Positions 18,994 through 28,530 of a stretch of 64,000 nt of DNA are shown here, piece by piece (positions within the stretch are counted from its first letter, which is position 1; each line of letters opens with the position of its first letter). The stretch is from contig NZ_JAHZSU010000001.1 in NCBI RefSeq assembly GCF_019457945.1, forward strand, positions 327,441-391,440, in the 5' to 3' direction. A program made the translations under genes and the position numbers. Below the pieces are notes generated by a model. The model saw only the letters and a program-made list of their open reading frames with translations, was not told the DNA's origin and ran no database searches. The DNA is from Ornithinimicrobium laminariae (GTDB lineage: Bacteria; Actinomycetota; Actinomycetes; Actinomycetales; Dermatophilaceae).

Positions 18994-19460
18994 GAGGTCC
19001 CTTTCGCTGCACGACGCGCACCGGAGCGGCTGCGCAATGCTGCGGGCTCCCCCATCTGGGCGCTCAGGGCTTCACGCTCGGGCGTGCCCAGCCGCCGGGG
19101 AGTGCCTTCGCCCAAGTTGTAGGCCACGAGGGTCACTTCAGCCAACGCGTAGGTGACGTCGCTGTCTGGCTGCTGCACGGCATACCCGAGATCAAACGAG
19201 GCTCCACTGATGCGGCTGCACCAGACCCTGATCCGGGCCGGCTGATAGTTGAAGTTCAACGGCGCAAGGTAATCGATCTCCTGACGCGCGACCAACAGGC
19301 CATCGTCGATCAGGTTGCGATCGTGGCTGAACCAGTCACGCAGGGCATAGACCCGGGCCTCTTCCAGCAACCTCACGAATTGCACATTGTTGACGTGCTG
19401 GTATGCATCCATATCAGACCAACGGATCGAAATGTCCACAAAATAATCACCAAACGACAT
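18990..19460 (-). CDS. Acyl-CoA thioesterase, 4HBT hot-dog family
   Basis: A 156-residue hot-dog fold protein with the family signature IRWSDMDAYQHVNNVQFVRLLEEAR near the N-terminus; D and H in this stretch are the catalytic region. It probably hydrolyses a short or aromatic acyl-CoA, substrate unknown. Coupled by ATGA to the following unknown gene and divergent from the tesB-like gene with only 58 bp between starts. Confidence 0.9.
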   Translation of the reverse strand: MSFGDYFVDISIRWSDMDAYQHVNNVQFVRLLEEARVYALRDWFSHDRNLIDDGLLVARQEIDYLAPLNFNYQPARIRVWCSRISGASFDLGYAVQQPDSDVTYALAEVTLVAYNLGEGTPRRLGTPEREALSAQMGEPAALRSRSGARRAAKGTS

Positions 19461-19518
19461 GCGCCCATCCTGTCAGCAGACCGCCCATGCTGTGCACCTC
19501 GCTAGGTAGGGTGGAGCG

Positions 19519-20451
19519 GTGACTCTCGAAAATCCCATTGACGACCTGCTCGACGTTCTTGACCTCAAACGGGAAGGCTCGACCACCATTCGAGTGACTT
19601 CCCCAGACGGCAACACCCAAGACCTCGGGGATTCTGAGGGTGACGTCTTTGTGGGACGCAGCCAGCCGCAGCCGATTGGTCGCGTTTTCGGGGGCCAAGT
19701 GCTGGCTCAATCGGTCATCGCAGCTGGCCGCACCGTGGCAAACGAAGGCGAGGGCGATGGCAGTCGGCGCATCCACTCGCTGCATGGATACTTTTTGCGC
19801 CCCGGGGATGACCAACGACCGATTAACTTCCTGGTGGAGCGGATGCGCGACGGAGCATCCTTCTCCGCCCGTCGCGTCCACGCTGTTCAAGATGGTCGTC
19901 TGCTGCTGTCGATGATCACGTCGTTCCAAGACCAGGCCGAGGGCCTCGAGCACCAAAACAAGATGCCTACTGTGCTCGGGCCGGACAGCCTGAAATCAGA
20001 CGCTGAGGTCTTGGCCGGCATCGACCATCCCGCAGCCAAGCACGTTGTGCAGCGCCGGGCGATCGAGATCAAGCACGTCGAGGGGTCGCTCTATCTAGAG
20101 CCGTCTGACAAGGTCGCGGAGCAGCATGTCTGGTTCCGGGTGCCGCGCGACATCGGTAATGACCCCTTGTTGCATGCTGCTGTGTTGGCCTATTCATCGG
20201 ACTACAGCCTGCTGGAGCCAATCTTGCGCAAGCACGGCTTGGTGTGGGGAGACCCCAGATTGCGCCCGGCTAGCCTCGACCACGCGATGTGGTTTCACCG
20301 TGAGCCGCGTGCTGATGGCTGGATCCTCTATCGCCAGGCGTCACCGTCGGCTCAGAACGGCCGCGGCCTTGGCCATGGTCTGATGTTTAGTCAGGACGGC
20401 ACGCTGATGGCATCGGTGGCTCAAGAGGGCATGGTCCGGGTCAAGGAGTAA
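19519..20451 (+). CDS. Acyl-CoA thioesterase II (TesB-like)
   Basis: A 310-residue tandem hot-dog thioesterase. The first domain contains GRVFGGQVLAQSVIAAGRTV and HSLHGYFLRPGD, and the second has LDHAMWFHREPRADGWILY, both standard TesB landmarks. It releases fatty acids from acyl-CoA. GTG start at 19519. Convergent with the pseudouridine synthase gene. Confidence 0.93.
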   Translation: MTLENPIDDLLDVLDLKREGSTTIRVTSPDGNTQDLGDSEGDVFVGRSQPQPIGRVFGGQVLAQSVIAAGRTVANEGEGDGSRRIHSLHGYFLRPGDDQRPINFLVERMRDGASFSARRVHAVQDGRLLLSMITSFQDQAEGLEHQNKMPTVLGPDSLKSDAEVLAGIDHPAAKHVVQRRAIEIKHVEGSLYLEPSDKVAEQHVWFRVPRDIGNDPLLHAAVLAYSSDYSLLEPILRKHGLVWGDPRLRPASLDHAMWFHREPRADGWILYRQASPSAQNGRGLGHGLMFSQDGTLMASVAQEGMVRVKE

Positions 20452-20485
20452 GGCCCGTTTTCGAGCGACTCCCTGGTCTCCGCTC

Positions 20486-21424
20486 CTAAGTCGTTAGCCC
20501 CGATGTGGCGGCTGACGCCTGGGCTAACGTCATCAACTCGCGCTGCGCGACGAACTCTCGCGGTTTGCCATTGATGGGATCGATGAACGTGAGTCGGTGC
20601 GCCAGGAGCTGCAGGGGACGACTGAAGTCGTCGTCAGGCCGGGCCTGGGTGCCATAAAGCGGGTCTCCCACGATCGGCGCGCCCTGGCCAGCTAGATGGG
20701 CCCGCAGTTGATGAGTTTTGCCGGTGCTCGGGGCTAATCGATACTGCGCCAACCCATCGCGGACGCCGACGACGTCAATATCGGTGACAGCATTCGGCTC
20801 ACCAGTGACGATCCGGGTGCAATGGTCGCCGCGGACCCGCTCCAGTCGATTCTCGATCCGCAACGGCATCGGCCGATCAATCAGCGGCGCGATCGCCTGA
20901 TACTCCTTGGTCACCTGCTGGCTGGCGAAAAGCTCTTGGTATGCGCGGCGCACCTGTGGCCGCAAAGTTAGGAGGAGGACGCCTGAGGTCAACCGGTCTA
21001 GCCGGTGAGCAGGGGCGATAGATTCCAGGCTGTATTTGCGGCGCAACTGCACCACGGCTGTCTGGACGACATGGGAGCCACGCGGCATCGTGGCCAAAAA
21101 GGGCGGCTTGTCGACCACGACGATGTTGTCATCGCGATAGAGGATGTGGATCTGGCCCGGGACTTCGATCTCGTCAGGCATGTCTCGATACAGGAAAACC
21201 AACCCGCCTGGCAGATACGCGGTGTCCCGGTCAACGACGGAACCGTCAGCTAGCAGCACTTCTCTTTCAGCCAACCGGCGTGCCACCCCTAGGGGATCGC
21301 CGGTGACTGATTCAAGAAAGGCGACCACAGTGGACTCGGCCCGGCCTGGGGGCATACGCACCCTGGCCGGACCGAGTCCATCACGCGTCGACAGCGGCGG
21401 TGGTCGCTTCGGTCGCCGTGCCAT
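20486..21424 (-). CDS. RluA-family pseudouridine synthase
   Basis: Converts uridine to pseudouridine in rRNA or tRNA. The catalytic aspartate lies in HRLDRLTSGVLLL, preceded by ILYRDDNIVVVDKPPFLATMPRG and followed by KEYQAI, the RluA-type motifs. The N-terminal ~90 residues may be an S4-like domain. The target base is unknown. Its start is 15 bp after the ettA stop on the same strand, so both are probably in one transcript, which fits a shared ribosome theme. Confidence 0.9.
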   Translation of the reverse strand: MARRPKRPPPLSTRDGLGPARVRMPPGRAESTVVAFLESVTGDPLGVARRLAEREVLLADGSVVDRDTAYLPGGLVFLYRDMPDEIEVPGQIHILYRDDNIVVVDKPPFLATMPRGSHVVQTAVVQLRRKYSLESIAPAHRLDRLTSGVLLLTLRPQVRRAYQELFASQQVTKEYQAIAPLIDRPMPLRIENRLERVRGDHCTRIVTGEPNAVTDIDVVGVRDGLAQYRLAPSTGKTHQLRAHLAGQGAPIVGDPLYGTQARPDDDFSRPLQLLAHRLTFIDPINGKPREFVAQRELMTLAQASAATSGLTT

Positions 21425-21439
21425 ATCTGCTGATCGTGC

Positions 21440-23122
21440 TTAGTCGCGGGTCAAGCGACGGTGGGTGACACGGTGTGGACGCGCTGCTTCGGCACCCAAC
21501 CGCTCAACCTTGCTGTCCTCATACGCTGCGAAGTTGCCCTCGAACCAGTACCAGTGGTCTGGGTCTTCATCCGTGCCTTCGTAGGCCAGGATGTGCGTTG
21601 CGACGCGGTCCAAGAACCACCGGTCGTGGCTGATGACCACAGCGCAGCCGGGGAACTCAAGCAGAGCGTTTTCCAGCGAGCCCAGGGTCTCAACATCAAG
21701 GTCGTTAGTCGGCTCATCGAGGAGCAGCAAGTTGCCGCCCTGCTTGAGCGTCAGAGCTAGGTTTAGTCGGTTGCGCTCACCACCGGAGAGGATGCCGGCC
21801 TTCTTTTGCTGGTCGGGGCCCTTGAAGCCAAACTGCGAGACATACGCACGCGAGGGGATTTCAACCTTGCCGACCTGGATGAAGTCGTTGCCATTGGAGA
21901 CAACCTCCCAGAGCGACTTGTCGGGGTCGATGCCGCCACGGTTCTGGTCAACGTAGGAAATGTTGACCGTTTCGCCAACCTTGACCATGCCGTCATCGGG
22001 CTCTTCGAAGCCGACGATGGTCTTAAAGAGCGTCGTCTTACCGACGCCGTTAGGACCAATCACGCCGACAATGCCGTTGCGCGGAAGCGTGAACGACAGA
22101 TCGTCGATGAGAACACGATCGCCAAAGCCCTTCTTGAGGTCCTTGACCTCAATGACCTGGTTACCCAGGCGCGGACCAACGGGGATGGTGATCTCTTCGA
22201 AGTCCAGCTTGCGAGTCTTTTCAGCCTCGGCAGCCATCTCTTCGTAGCGGCTTAGTCGCGCCTTGTTCTTGGTCTGCTTGGCCTTGGCGTTAGAGCGAAC
22301 CCACTCGAGCTCCTTCTCCAGGCGCTTGGCCAACTTGGCGTCCTTCTTGCCTTGAACCGCCAACCGCTCGCGCTTCTTCTCCAGATAGGTGGAGTAGTTG
22401 CCCTCATAAGGGTAGAGACGACCACGGTCGACTTCAGCGATCCACTGAGCGACGTTGTCCAGAAAGTACCGGTCGTGAGTCACGGCGAGAACGGCGCCGG
22501 GGTATGCGGCGAGGTGCTGCTCAAGCCACTGCACACTTTCAGCGTCAAGGTGGTTAGTCGGCTCGTCGAGCAGCAGCAGATCTGGCTTGCTGAGCAGCAA
22601 CTTGCACAACGCCACGCGGCGACGCTCACCACCGGACAGGTTGGTGACAGGCAGATCGCCGGGAGGGCATTGCAGCGCATCCATCGCCTGCTCCAACTGG
22701 GAATCCAGGTCCCAGGCGTCTTCGGCGTCGATCGCTTCTTGCAGTTTGCCCATCTCGGCCAACAGCGCATCAAAGTCAGCGTCGGGCTCGGCCATCAACT
22801 CAGAGATCTTGTTGAAGCGGTCAATCTTTGCCTTGATCTCACCGACGCCCTCTTGGACGTTGCCTAAGACAGTCTTTTCTTCGTTGAGAGGCGGCTCCTG
22901 CAGCAGGATGCCGACCGAATAGCCGGGTGTTAGACGGGCTTCACCGTTAGACGGCGTGTCCAATCCGGCCATGATTTTGAGGATGGTCGACTTACCAGCA
23001 CCGTTCGGCCCCACCACGCCGATCTTGGCGCCTGGGTAGAAAGATATGGTCACGTCGTCGAGGATTACCTTGTCACCGTGCGCCTTACGCGCGCGGCTCA
23101 TGGTGTAAATGAACTCAGCCAT
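21440..23122 (-). CDS. ettA: EttA-type ABC-F translation factor
   Basis: A cytoplasmic protein with two ABC ATPase domains and no membrane segment; it binds the ribosomal E site and gates translation by energy state. The first Walker A is GPNGAGKST and the second GPNGVGKT. Signatures LSGGERRR and LSGGERNR precede DEPTNHLD and DEPTNDLD. The Lys/Arg-rich linker between the domains is present. 560 residues, typical of EttA. It corresponds to Rv2477c in mycobacterial order (from memory). Confidence 0.94.
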   Translation of the reverse strand: MAEFIYTMSRARKAHGDKVILDDVTISFYPGAKIGVVGPNGAGKSTILKIMAGLDTPSNGEARLTPGYSVGILLQEPPLNEEKTVLGNVQEGVGEIKAKIDRFNKISELMAEPDADFDALLAEMGKLQEAIDAEDAWDLDSQLEQAMDALQCPPGDLPVTNLSGGERRRVALCKLLLSKPDLLLLDEPTNHLDAESVQWLEQHLAAYPGAVLAVTHDRYFLDNVAQWIAEVDRGRLYPYEGNYSTYLEKKRERLAVQGKKDAKLAKRLEKELEWVRSNAKAKQTKNKARLSRYEEMAAEAEKTRKLDFEEITIPVGPRLGNQVIEVKDLKKGFGDRVLIDDLSFTLPRNGIVGVIGPNGVGKTTLFKTIVGFEEPDDGMVKVGETVNISYVDQNRGGIDPDKSLWEVVSNGNDFIQVGKVEIPSRAYVSQFGFKGPDQQKKAGILSGGERNRLNLALTLKQGGNLLLLDEPTNDLDVETLGSLENALLEFPGCAVVISHDRWFLDRVATHILAYEGTDEDPDHWYWFEGNFAAYEDSKVERLGAEAARPHRVTHRRLTRD

Positions 23123-23189
23123 GCCCTAAGGCTAGCCGCCGGTGACGCACTCAAGAGAATCGTCACCGGCAACTGCGAGCCACCGCTCC

Positions 23190-23711
23190 CTAGGCAGCCC
23201 CCGCAGGCTGTGCGACTAGCCCCTGCTCGCTGCTCTGCAAATGTTCAGCCGCGGCGTCGTGGGTGCCGTGGGTGCCGTGGTCATCGCCGGACTCTCCGCC
23301 GTCACCGCCATTGACCTCCGTGTCGATCCGGTCGCGGCCAACCGAGGCCGAGCGCCGGCGCTTGCTGAACTCGCTCGTGCCGAAGGTGAGATCGGGCCCG
23401 ACATTAGTGGCGTCGATCTGCACGGTCGTGCCTTTGCGTTCGCCGTTTTCCCAGTCGTGGACGCGCAGCCTTCCCCTGACGACCACCGGGTCGCCCTTCG
23501 CAATCGAGTCGAGCACGTTTTGCCCCAAGGCTCGGAAGGCAATCACCTCATAGAAGTTTGTCCCCACCGGGACGATGTCGCCCTTTGCGTCGCGCTTCAC
23601 GCGGTTCTGCGCCACCCCAAACACGGTGAATGGCGTTCCCGTCTCCCTACCTGCTCTGGCCTGCGGCTCCCCTGTGACGTTGCCCGTGACCGTGATGAAA
23701 CTGTCGTTCAT
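23190..23711 (-). CDS. Single-stranded DNA-binding protein (second SSB type)
   Basis: OB-fold SSB: MNDSFITVTGNVTGEPQARAG, then FYEVIAFRALGQNVLDSIAKGDPVVVRGRLRVHDWENGERKG. The C-terminal ~60 residues are a charged linker rich in Asp/His/Gly that ends EQGLVAQPAGAA and lacks the acidic DDDIPF-type tip used to recruit partner proteins. It is therefore more likely an accessory SSB (SsbB/Rv2478c-like) than the replicative one. It lies just downstream of the GTPase pair. Confidence 0.9.
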   Translation of the reverse strand: MNDSFITVTGNVTGEPQARAGRETGTPFTVFGVAQNRVKRDAKGDIVPVGTNFYEVIAFRALGQNVLDSIAKGDPVVVRGRLRVHDWENGERKGTTVQIDATNVGPDLTFGTSEFSKRRRSASVGRDRIDTEVNGGDGGESGDDHGTHGTHDAAAEHLQSSEQGLVAQPAGAA

Positions 23712-23848
23712 GATGTTCCGCCCCTGTGATCATCCTGCCCCTCGGTGAGGCTGGTGCATTCACCCTCACGCAAGAGCGGGGACAACAAACATCCCGCCCC
23801 GTCACTCGTGCAGAACATACGAAGACGAAGCGGGATGTGGATAAACAC

Positions 23849-25489
23849 CTATGAAACGGCGGATTCGAGTTGTTGGCGAGTCTGCCGGTGGCGATCGAGG
23901 ACCGTCGTGACGGGCACTCGAATGTGCTGTTTGGCGACCTTGCCGACGGACTCATCCATTCGCTTTTCGACCAAAGCACGCCTGCGTTTGGCTCCGGCGC
24001 CGGCCATCGCTCTCGCGATCATCGCCAGCAGCAGACCAGCCAGGATGCCGCCCACGAACAACACCGCCGGGATCGGCAACGGGCCCCAGGTCGGCACACC
24101 AATGTCCATTTGCAGCCACCCGATGACGCCGATGGCAGCGAGCCAGACGAAACCAACGACCGTCGCAACGGCTAAGACAAACTGCAGGAAGCGCAAGAGG
24201 GACCACCAGAACGGGTTGCCAGTGCGCAGTGACGTGCTAAAGACGGCCTGGTCAAGCCCATCAGCAAGACTCGAATCGTCCGGGCTTGCAGCCCTAGAGA
24301 CAGCGTCGGCCCACAATGGCGGCAGCCCCTCGCTAGCCCGATCTGCGACTCGGCGGCTGGCCAATTGGACGGCCGACCGAGCGGCGGGTGTGGGCGGTGG
24401 CAGCGAAGAACGCCCCAACACGGCGCGGACATCGGATGGGCTAATACCCGAACTACCAGCGCGGTCATCGCCCAAACGCAGGCGTTTGAGCGGGTCCGGG
24501 CGCAGCGCCGACAACCAACGGCTGAAAGGCCAACCGGTGTTGAGCTTGCTCTGAATCAGGTATTCCTTTTGCACCGCATCCAGGACGACCGGAACACCGG
24601 CGGCCTGTTTGAGCGCGGTCAACAAGTCATCAGAGACAACATCGGAGCTAGCGATCTCGGTTTCCCCGACCATACTCAGCATGCTCGTCGCACTTGTGCG
24701 CAGATCACCCACCAGACGGTTCTCCGCAGCATTGCGCTCTGCGACCACAGAACCAATGGCTTGCCGGACATCAGAGACGCCCAGCCCCATCCGGGCAGAT
24801 GTGCCATAGATAGTGAAGTCTCCGGCGCCATCCGCAGCGACCAGAGCCTTTAGGTCGTCCTTGATGCCTTCGACGCCGCCCTCTTCGGAGACTCGGTCGA
24901 TCTGGTTAAGCACGACCATCATGACGGTCTCGTGCTCTTTGAGTGCCGAAAGGTAGTCCTCGTGCAACCGGGCATCCGCATACTTTTGCGGGTCGGTGAC
25001 CCACACGAAGACATCGGAGCGCTCCAAGACCCGATCGGCTTCGACTCGGTTGGCGAGTTCGCGAGAATCAAAGTCGGGGAGGTCAATGAGAACGAGGCCG
25101 TCCAGGTCGCTCTGGTCACCCTCGGCAGAAAGATGGTGCCGCTGATTGACGCCCAGCCAATTCAACAGGTCAGTGGCATCCTCGTCGCCCCAGATCGCCG
25201 CGGTCGCCCGCGAAGTGGTGGGACGGCGAGCACTGATATCGGCGACGGTATGGCCAACCAACTGGTTAAACAGCGTCGACTTGCCTGAACCCGTCGCGCC
25301 AGCCAGGCTCACCACGGTGCGCCCGCCCTTGAGTGCCCAACGCTCGCGGACCTTTGCCACGACCCGTTGGCCAGCGATGGCGGCATCAGAGATTAACTCC
25401 GTGCCACCAGTCTCAATCGCCTCTTGGAGTTGATCGGCTCGCCATGTCAGCGATTCCGATCGGGATCCCGTGCTACGCCGGGGGCTCAT
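23849..25489 (-). CDS. Membrane-associated dynamin-like GTPase (second of pair)
   Basis: A 546-residue protein with an N-terminal P-loop GTPase domain: GATGSGKST (64-72), switch RPTTSR, G3 DLPDFD (136-141) and G4 NQID (195-198). Near the C-terminus two hydrophobic stretches (LQFVLAVATVVGFVWLAAIGVIG and PAVLFVGGILAGLLLAMIA) make a membrane hairpin, followed by a basic/helical tail. This layout resembles bacterial dynamin-like proteins, such as the paired DynA/DynB of Streptomyces. Start overlaps the stop of the first GTPase by ATGA. Confidence 0.8.
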   Translation of the reverse strand: MSPRRSTGSRSESLTWRADQLQEAIETGGTELISDAAIAGQRVVAKVRERWALKGGRTVVSLAGATGSGKSTLFNQLVGHTVADISARRPTTSRATAAIWGDEDATDLLNWLGVNQRHHLSAEGDQSDLDGLVLIDLPDFDSRELANRVEADRVLERSDVFVWVTDPQKYADARLHEDYLSALKEHETVMMVVLNQIDRVSEEGGVEGIKDDLKALVAADGAGDFTIYGTSARMGLGVSDVRQAIGSVVAERNAAENRLVGDLRTSATSMLSMVGETEIASSDVVSDDLLTALKQAAGVPVVLDAVQKEYLIQSKLNTGWPFSRWLSALRPDPLKRLRLGDDRAGSSGISPSDVRAVLGRSSLPPPTPAARSAVQLASRRVADRASEGLPPLWADAVSRAASPDDSSLADGLDQAVFSTSLRTGNPFWWSLLRFLQFVLAVATVVGFVWLAAIGVIGWLQMDIGVPTWGPLPIPAVLFVGGILAGLLLAMIARAMAGAGAKRRRALVEKRMDESVGKVAKQHIRVPVTTVLDRHRQTRQQLESAVS

Positions 25490-27195
25490 CGCGCTCCTTC
25501 AACATCCACTGCTGCCGAACGCACAGCATCAACTGCCGCTCGGGTCAGCGGAACTTCGTCAATCGCTTCGTCAAAACGCTGGCGCTCAGCCAGCAACAAC
25601 TCTTCGGTCCGGCTCAGCAGGGCCTTGCGCGCCTTCTTGGACATCTCGCGCACCGCCTGATCGCCAAACACTGCTTCCAGCAGGCGTTGGGCGAGCACGG
25701 CTGATCCACCCGCGATCGCCACCTCACCGCCAACCAAGGCCCCACCTGTTGCGCTAAACACCAGCAACATCAACATGACCGCGAGGCCGTTCACCCCGAA
25801 GGCCAAATAGCGTGCCGTCGTGCGTCGTTTGCCTGCTTCGGTGCGAATCATCTCGAGAATCTCGCCTTGCCAGTCCCGGATCATTCGCTCGGTGCGCTCC
25901 TCCAAGTCTGGCGCAGCGCGTTGCAACTCCGGGTGCGCCTCAACCAAAGCGGGGCCACCAGGGGTGGTCTTCCACGACCGGGCGGCCGTGCTGCTCGCAA
26001 CCTGAGTATGCGAGGTCACCAGAGCGGCCACACCACTTTGAAGCGCCTCCCCCAGCGGCTCGGCGCTGATCTGCTTGCCGGTGATGAAGGAAGTTAGGCG
26101 ATCACGAACCCGTGCAATGCCGACCTCGATCTGGCGCAAGAACTCACCGGTGCCGACCAACTCTTGCCATCGGGCTAGGACTTCACCACGCAGAAGCGAG
26201 CCATCGGCAACGCCAGCCTCAATCCCCTGCTGTGCGTCTTGATAGGCAGAACGGGCCAGTGAGTGAAGGTGATCTTGGGCTTCAACCTGGCGGTCTGCAG
26301 CGGCAGTAACATCCGCCGTACGGTCAGAGAGGGAGGCCAGTGCTCCGGCCAGGGTCCGGCGGATCACCACCGATCGGGCTCGCGAGTCACCGGCTAGCGA
26401 ATGCAGCCAGCCCGTTAACCGCGCCGTGTGCTTAGCGGCGATCATCTTGTCGGCGTCAAGGTCGACCTCGGGGATCGTGAAGATCGGCGATTTGTCCAAG
26501 CCTTGCTCACGCAACATCTGAGACAGGTGCAGTCGCACCTCCTCCATAGCCTCCGGCGGCACGCGGTCGAGGACGACGGCCACTGCTGTGCCACGCTCCG
26601 AGGCTTGCCTCAGCAAATCCCACGGCACCGCGTCCGCATACCGAGCAGCGGTCGTGACAAAGAGCCAAAGATCGGCAGCCGACAACAATTGTCGAGAAAG
26701 ACTGCGATTAGTTTGAACAACTGAATCGATATCGGGGGCATCTAGTAATGCCAAACCCGCCGGCAAAGTCTCTGACTCGACCAGTCGCACCGAATTGGGA
26801 TCGTCGACATCAATCGCGTCGCCGGTGGCTCGGGCAAGCTCCGGCAAGATCCGCGCGTCGGTGAACCACGCGACATCGTCGGGGTGGTGCACCAGCACAG
26901 ACGCACGGGTCGTCGGTCGCAGCACGCCGGTGCGAGTGACGACCTCGCCAATGACGCTATTGACCAGTGTCGATTTGCCGGCTCCGGTGGACCCACCGAC
27001 AACACAGAGCAGCGGCGCATCGAGTGAACGCAGCCGGGGCAACACATAGTCGTCAAACTGCTGTAGCAGCGCCGAGCGAGATTGCCGGGCTTGGTCAACT
27101 TCTGGCAGGTCAAGCGGGAGACGGACAGCCCCCATTGCTACCCGCAGTCGCTCGACCGCAGGCAGCAGCTCAGAATTGGTCTCAATCTCCGTCAC
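25486..27195 (-). CDS. Membrane-associated dynamin-like GTPase (first of pair)
   Basis: Paralogue of the next gene. P-loop GGSTGAGKST (67-76), switch RPTTRAS, G3 DAPD (152-155). The G4 position reads VVLDRVP without the usual N/TKxD, so guanine specificity may be altered. One C-terminal hydrophobic region (FGVNGLAVMLMLLVFSATGGALVGG) and a basic helical tail are present. GTG at 27195 is my choice; a TTG at 27255 is possible but would begin 10 bp after efeB. Coupled to the second GTPase by a 4-nt overlap, and may be read through from efeUOB. Confidence 0.8.
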   Translation of the reverse strand: MTEIETNSELLPAVERLRVAMGAVRLPLDLPEVDQARQSRSALLQQFDDYVLPRLRSLDAPLLCVVGGSTGAGKSTLVNSVIGEVVTRTGVLRPTTRASVLVHHPDDVAWFTDARILPELARATGDAIDVDDPNSVRLVESETLPAGLALLDAPDIDSVVQTNRSLSRQLLSAADLWLFVTTAARYADAVPWDLLRQASERGTAVAVVLDRVPPEAMEEVRLHLSQMLREQGLDKSPIFTIPEVDLDADKMIAAKHTARLTGWLHSLAGDSRARSVVIRRTLAGALASLSDRTADVTAAADRQVEAQDHLHSLARSAYQDAQQGIEAGVADGSLLRGEVLARWQELVGTGEFLRQIEVGIARVRDRLTSFITGKQISAEPLGEALQSGVAALVTSHTQVASSTAARSWKTTPGGPALVEAHPELQRAAPDLEERTERMIRDWQGEILEMIRTEAGKRRTTARYLAFGVNGLAVMLMLLVFSATGGALVGGEVAIAGGSAVLAQRLLEAVFGDQAVREMSKKARKALLSRTEELLLAERQRFDEAIDEVPLTRAAVDAVRSAAVDVEGAR

Positions 27196-27264
27196 AGGGT
27201 TAAGCGTGCCTTGTCCGCGCCCGGTATCCAAAGCGAACCGCCGTCGTGAGGGCAACCACTCTGA

Positions 27265-28530
27265 CTAGGCAAAGAGGCCCTGACCAACCCATTCGTCTTG
27301 GGCGGCACCCGGTGGGACCGCAAACAGGGCCGATCCGGTGTGTTGCAGGTACTCCATCAGACCGTCTTGAGCTGACATGCGCGTTTGCATGGGGATGTAC
27401 TGAACGTCGGGGTCTCGGACAAAGGCGAGAAAGAATAGCCCTGCGTCTAAGCGACCTAATTCGTTGCTGCCATCCGTGAAGTTATACCCCCGACGCAGCA
27501 TTTGGACGCCGTCATTCTGACTCGGATGCGCTAGTCGCACATGCGAATTGGTAGCCATCAGGAATTCACCGTCGCCGCCCTTGGCCGCAAAGTCTGGCTC
27601 AGTGAATTCAGTGCCGCCGGAAAGGGGCGCGCCTTCCTGACGATCGCGGCCAGTGATGAGCTCCTGCTCGGCCAGCGACGTCCGGTCCCACGTTTCGATG
27701 GACATAGAGATGCGACGAGCCACAAGATAGCTGCCGTCCACCATCCACTCGGCGTCAGGGTCATCCCCGGCGGCAACCCACACACTCTCCTTCACCACAT
27801 CAGTTTCTTCGGACTTGATGTTGGCGGTGCCGTCCTTGAAGCCAAACAAGTTTCGTGGAGTGCTTTGAGCCGTCGACGTCGAGGAAGTGCGGCCAAACCC
27901 GAGTTGTGACCACCTCAGCGAAGCCCGACCAAAAGCGATGCGGGACAGGTTGCGGATGGCGTGCACTGCCACTTGGGGATCATCTGCACAGGCCTGTATG
28001 CAGAGGTCACCGTCGCTGCGGTTCTCCTGCAGAGCATCGGCAGGGAAGTGCGGCAACCTGTTGAGCACAGCAGGCTGACGTTCGGCCAGGCCAAACCGAT
28101 CCTCGCCAGACTCATCAACAAAGAGTGACGGGCCAAACCCGAAGGTCAGGGTGAGCCCAGAGGCGGGCAGCCCGATCGCTTCGCCGGTGTCGGCGGGCGG
28201 GGCCTCATAGGGCAGTGGTCCGCCGACGCTCTCCCCCGCTGTCATCGCAGCGGCCGCCTGCGTCCACTCTTGAAGCAACTCGATCAGCGCGTCGCGGTCG
28301 CTGGTGGTGACATCAAACGCGGCAAAGTGCATCCGGTCTTGGGCGGGAGTCGTGATGCCGGCTTGGTGCTGGCCGTAAAAGTCATACTGCTCAGCACCGG
28401 ACCCAGCACCAACGGACCCGTCATCGTCGGACTGGCCCACCGCATACCCACTGGCGACCCCGACGCCGACGCCTGCTGCGCCGACGCCGAGGGCGCCAAA
28501 CAAACCTCTCCTGCTAACGCCTTTTGTCAC
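27265..28530 (-). CDS. efeB: EfeB, Tat-exported Dyp-type haem peroxidase
   Basis: Part of the ferrous-iron/haem iron uptake system EfeUOB. The N-terminus MTKGVSRRGLFGALGVGAAG is a Tat signal (R7-R8), as expected for a periplasmic/extracytoplasmic haem protein. The Dyp signature GFKDGTANIKSEE and the proximal-His region NSHVRLAHP are present. 421 residues. It overlaps efeO by GTGA, indicating coupling. Last gene of the iron operon. Confidence 0.95.
   Translation of the reverse strand: MTKGVSRRGLFGALGVGAAGVGVGVASGYAVGQSDDDGSVGAGSGAEQYDFYGQHQAGITTPAQDRMHFAAFDVTTSDRDALIELLQEWTQAAAAMTAGESVGGPLPYEAPPADTGEAIGLPASGLTLTFGFGPSLFVDESGEDRFGLAERQPAVLNRLPHFPADALQENRSDGDLCIQACADDPQVAVHAIRNLSRIAFGRASLRWSQLGFGRTSSTSTAQSTPRNLFGFKDGTANIKSEETDVVKESVWVAAGDDPDAEWMVDGSYLVARRISMSIETWDRTSLAEQELITGRDRQEGAPLSGGTEFTEPDFAAKGGDGEFLMATNSHVRLAHPSQNDGVQMLRRGYNFTDGSNELGRLDAGLFFLAFVRDPDVQYIPMQTRMSAQDGLMEYLQHTGSALFAVPPGAAQDEWVGQGLFA

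Noticed and set aside
21440..23122. ABC transporter ATPase
   Set aside because: Two fused ABC domains, no membrane partner and EttA-type linker identify an ABC-F translation factor.
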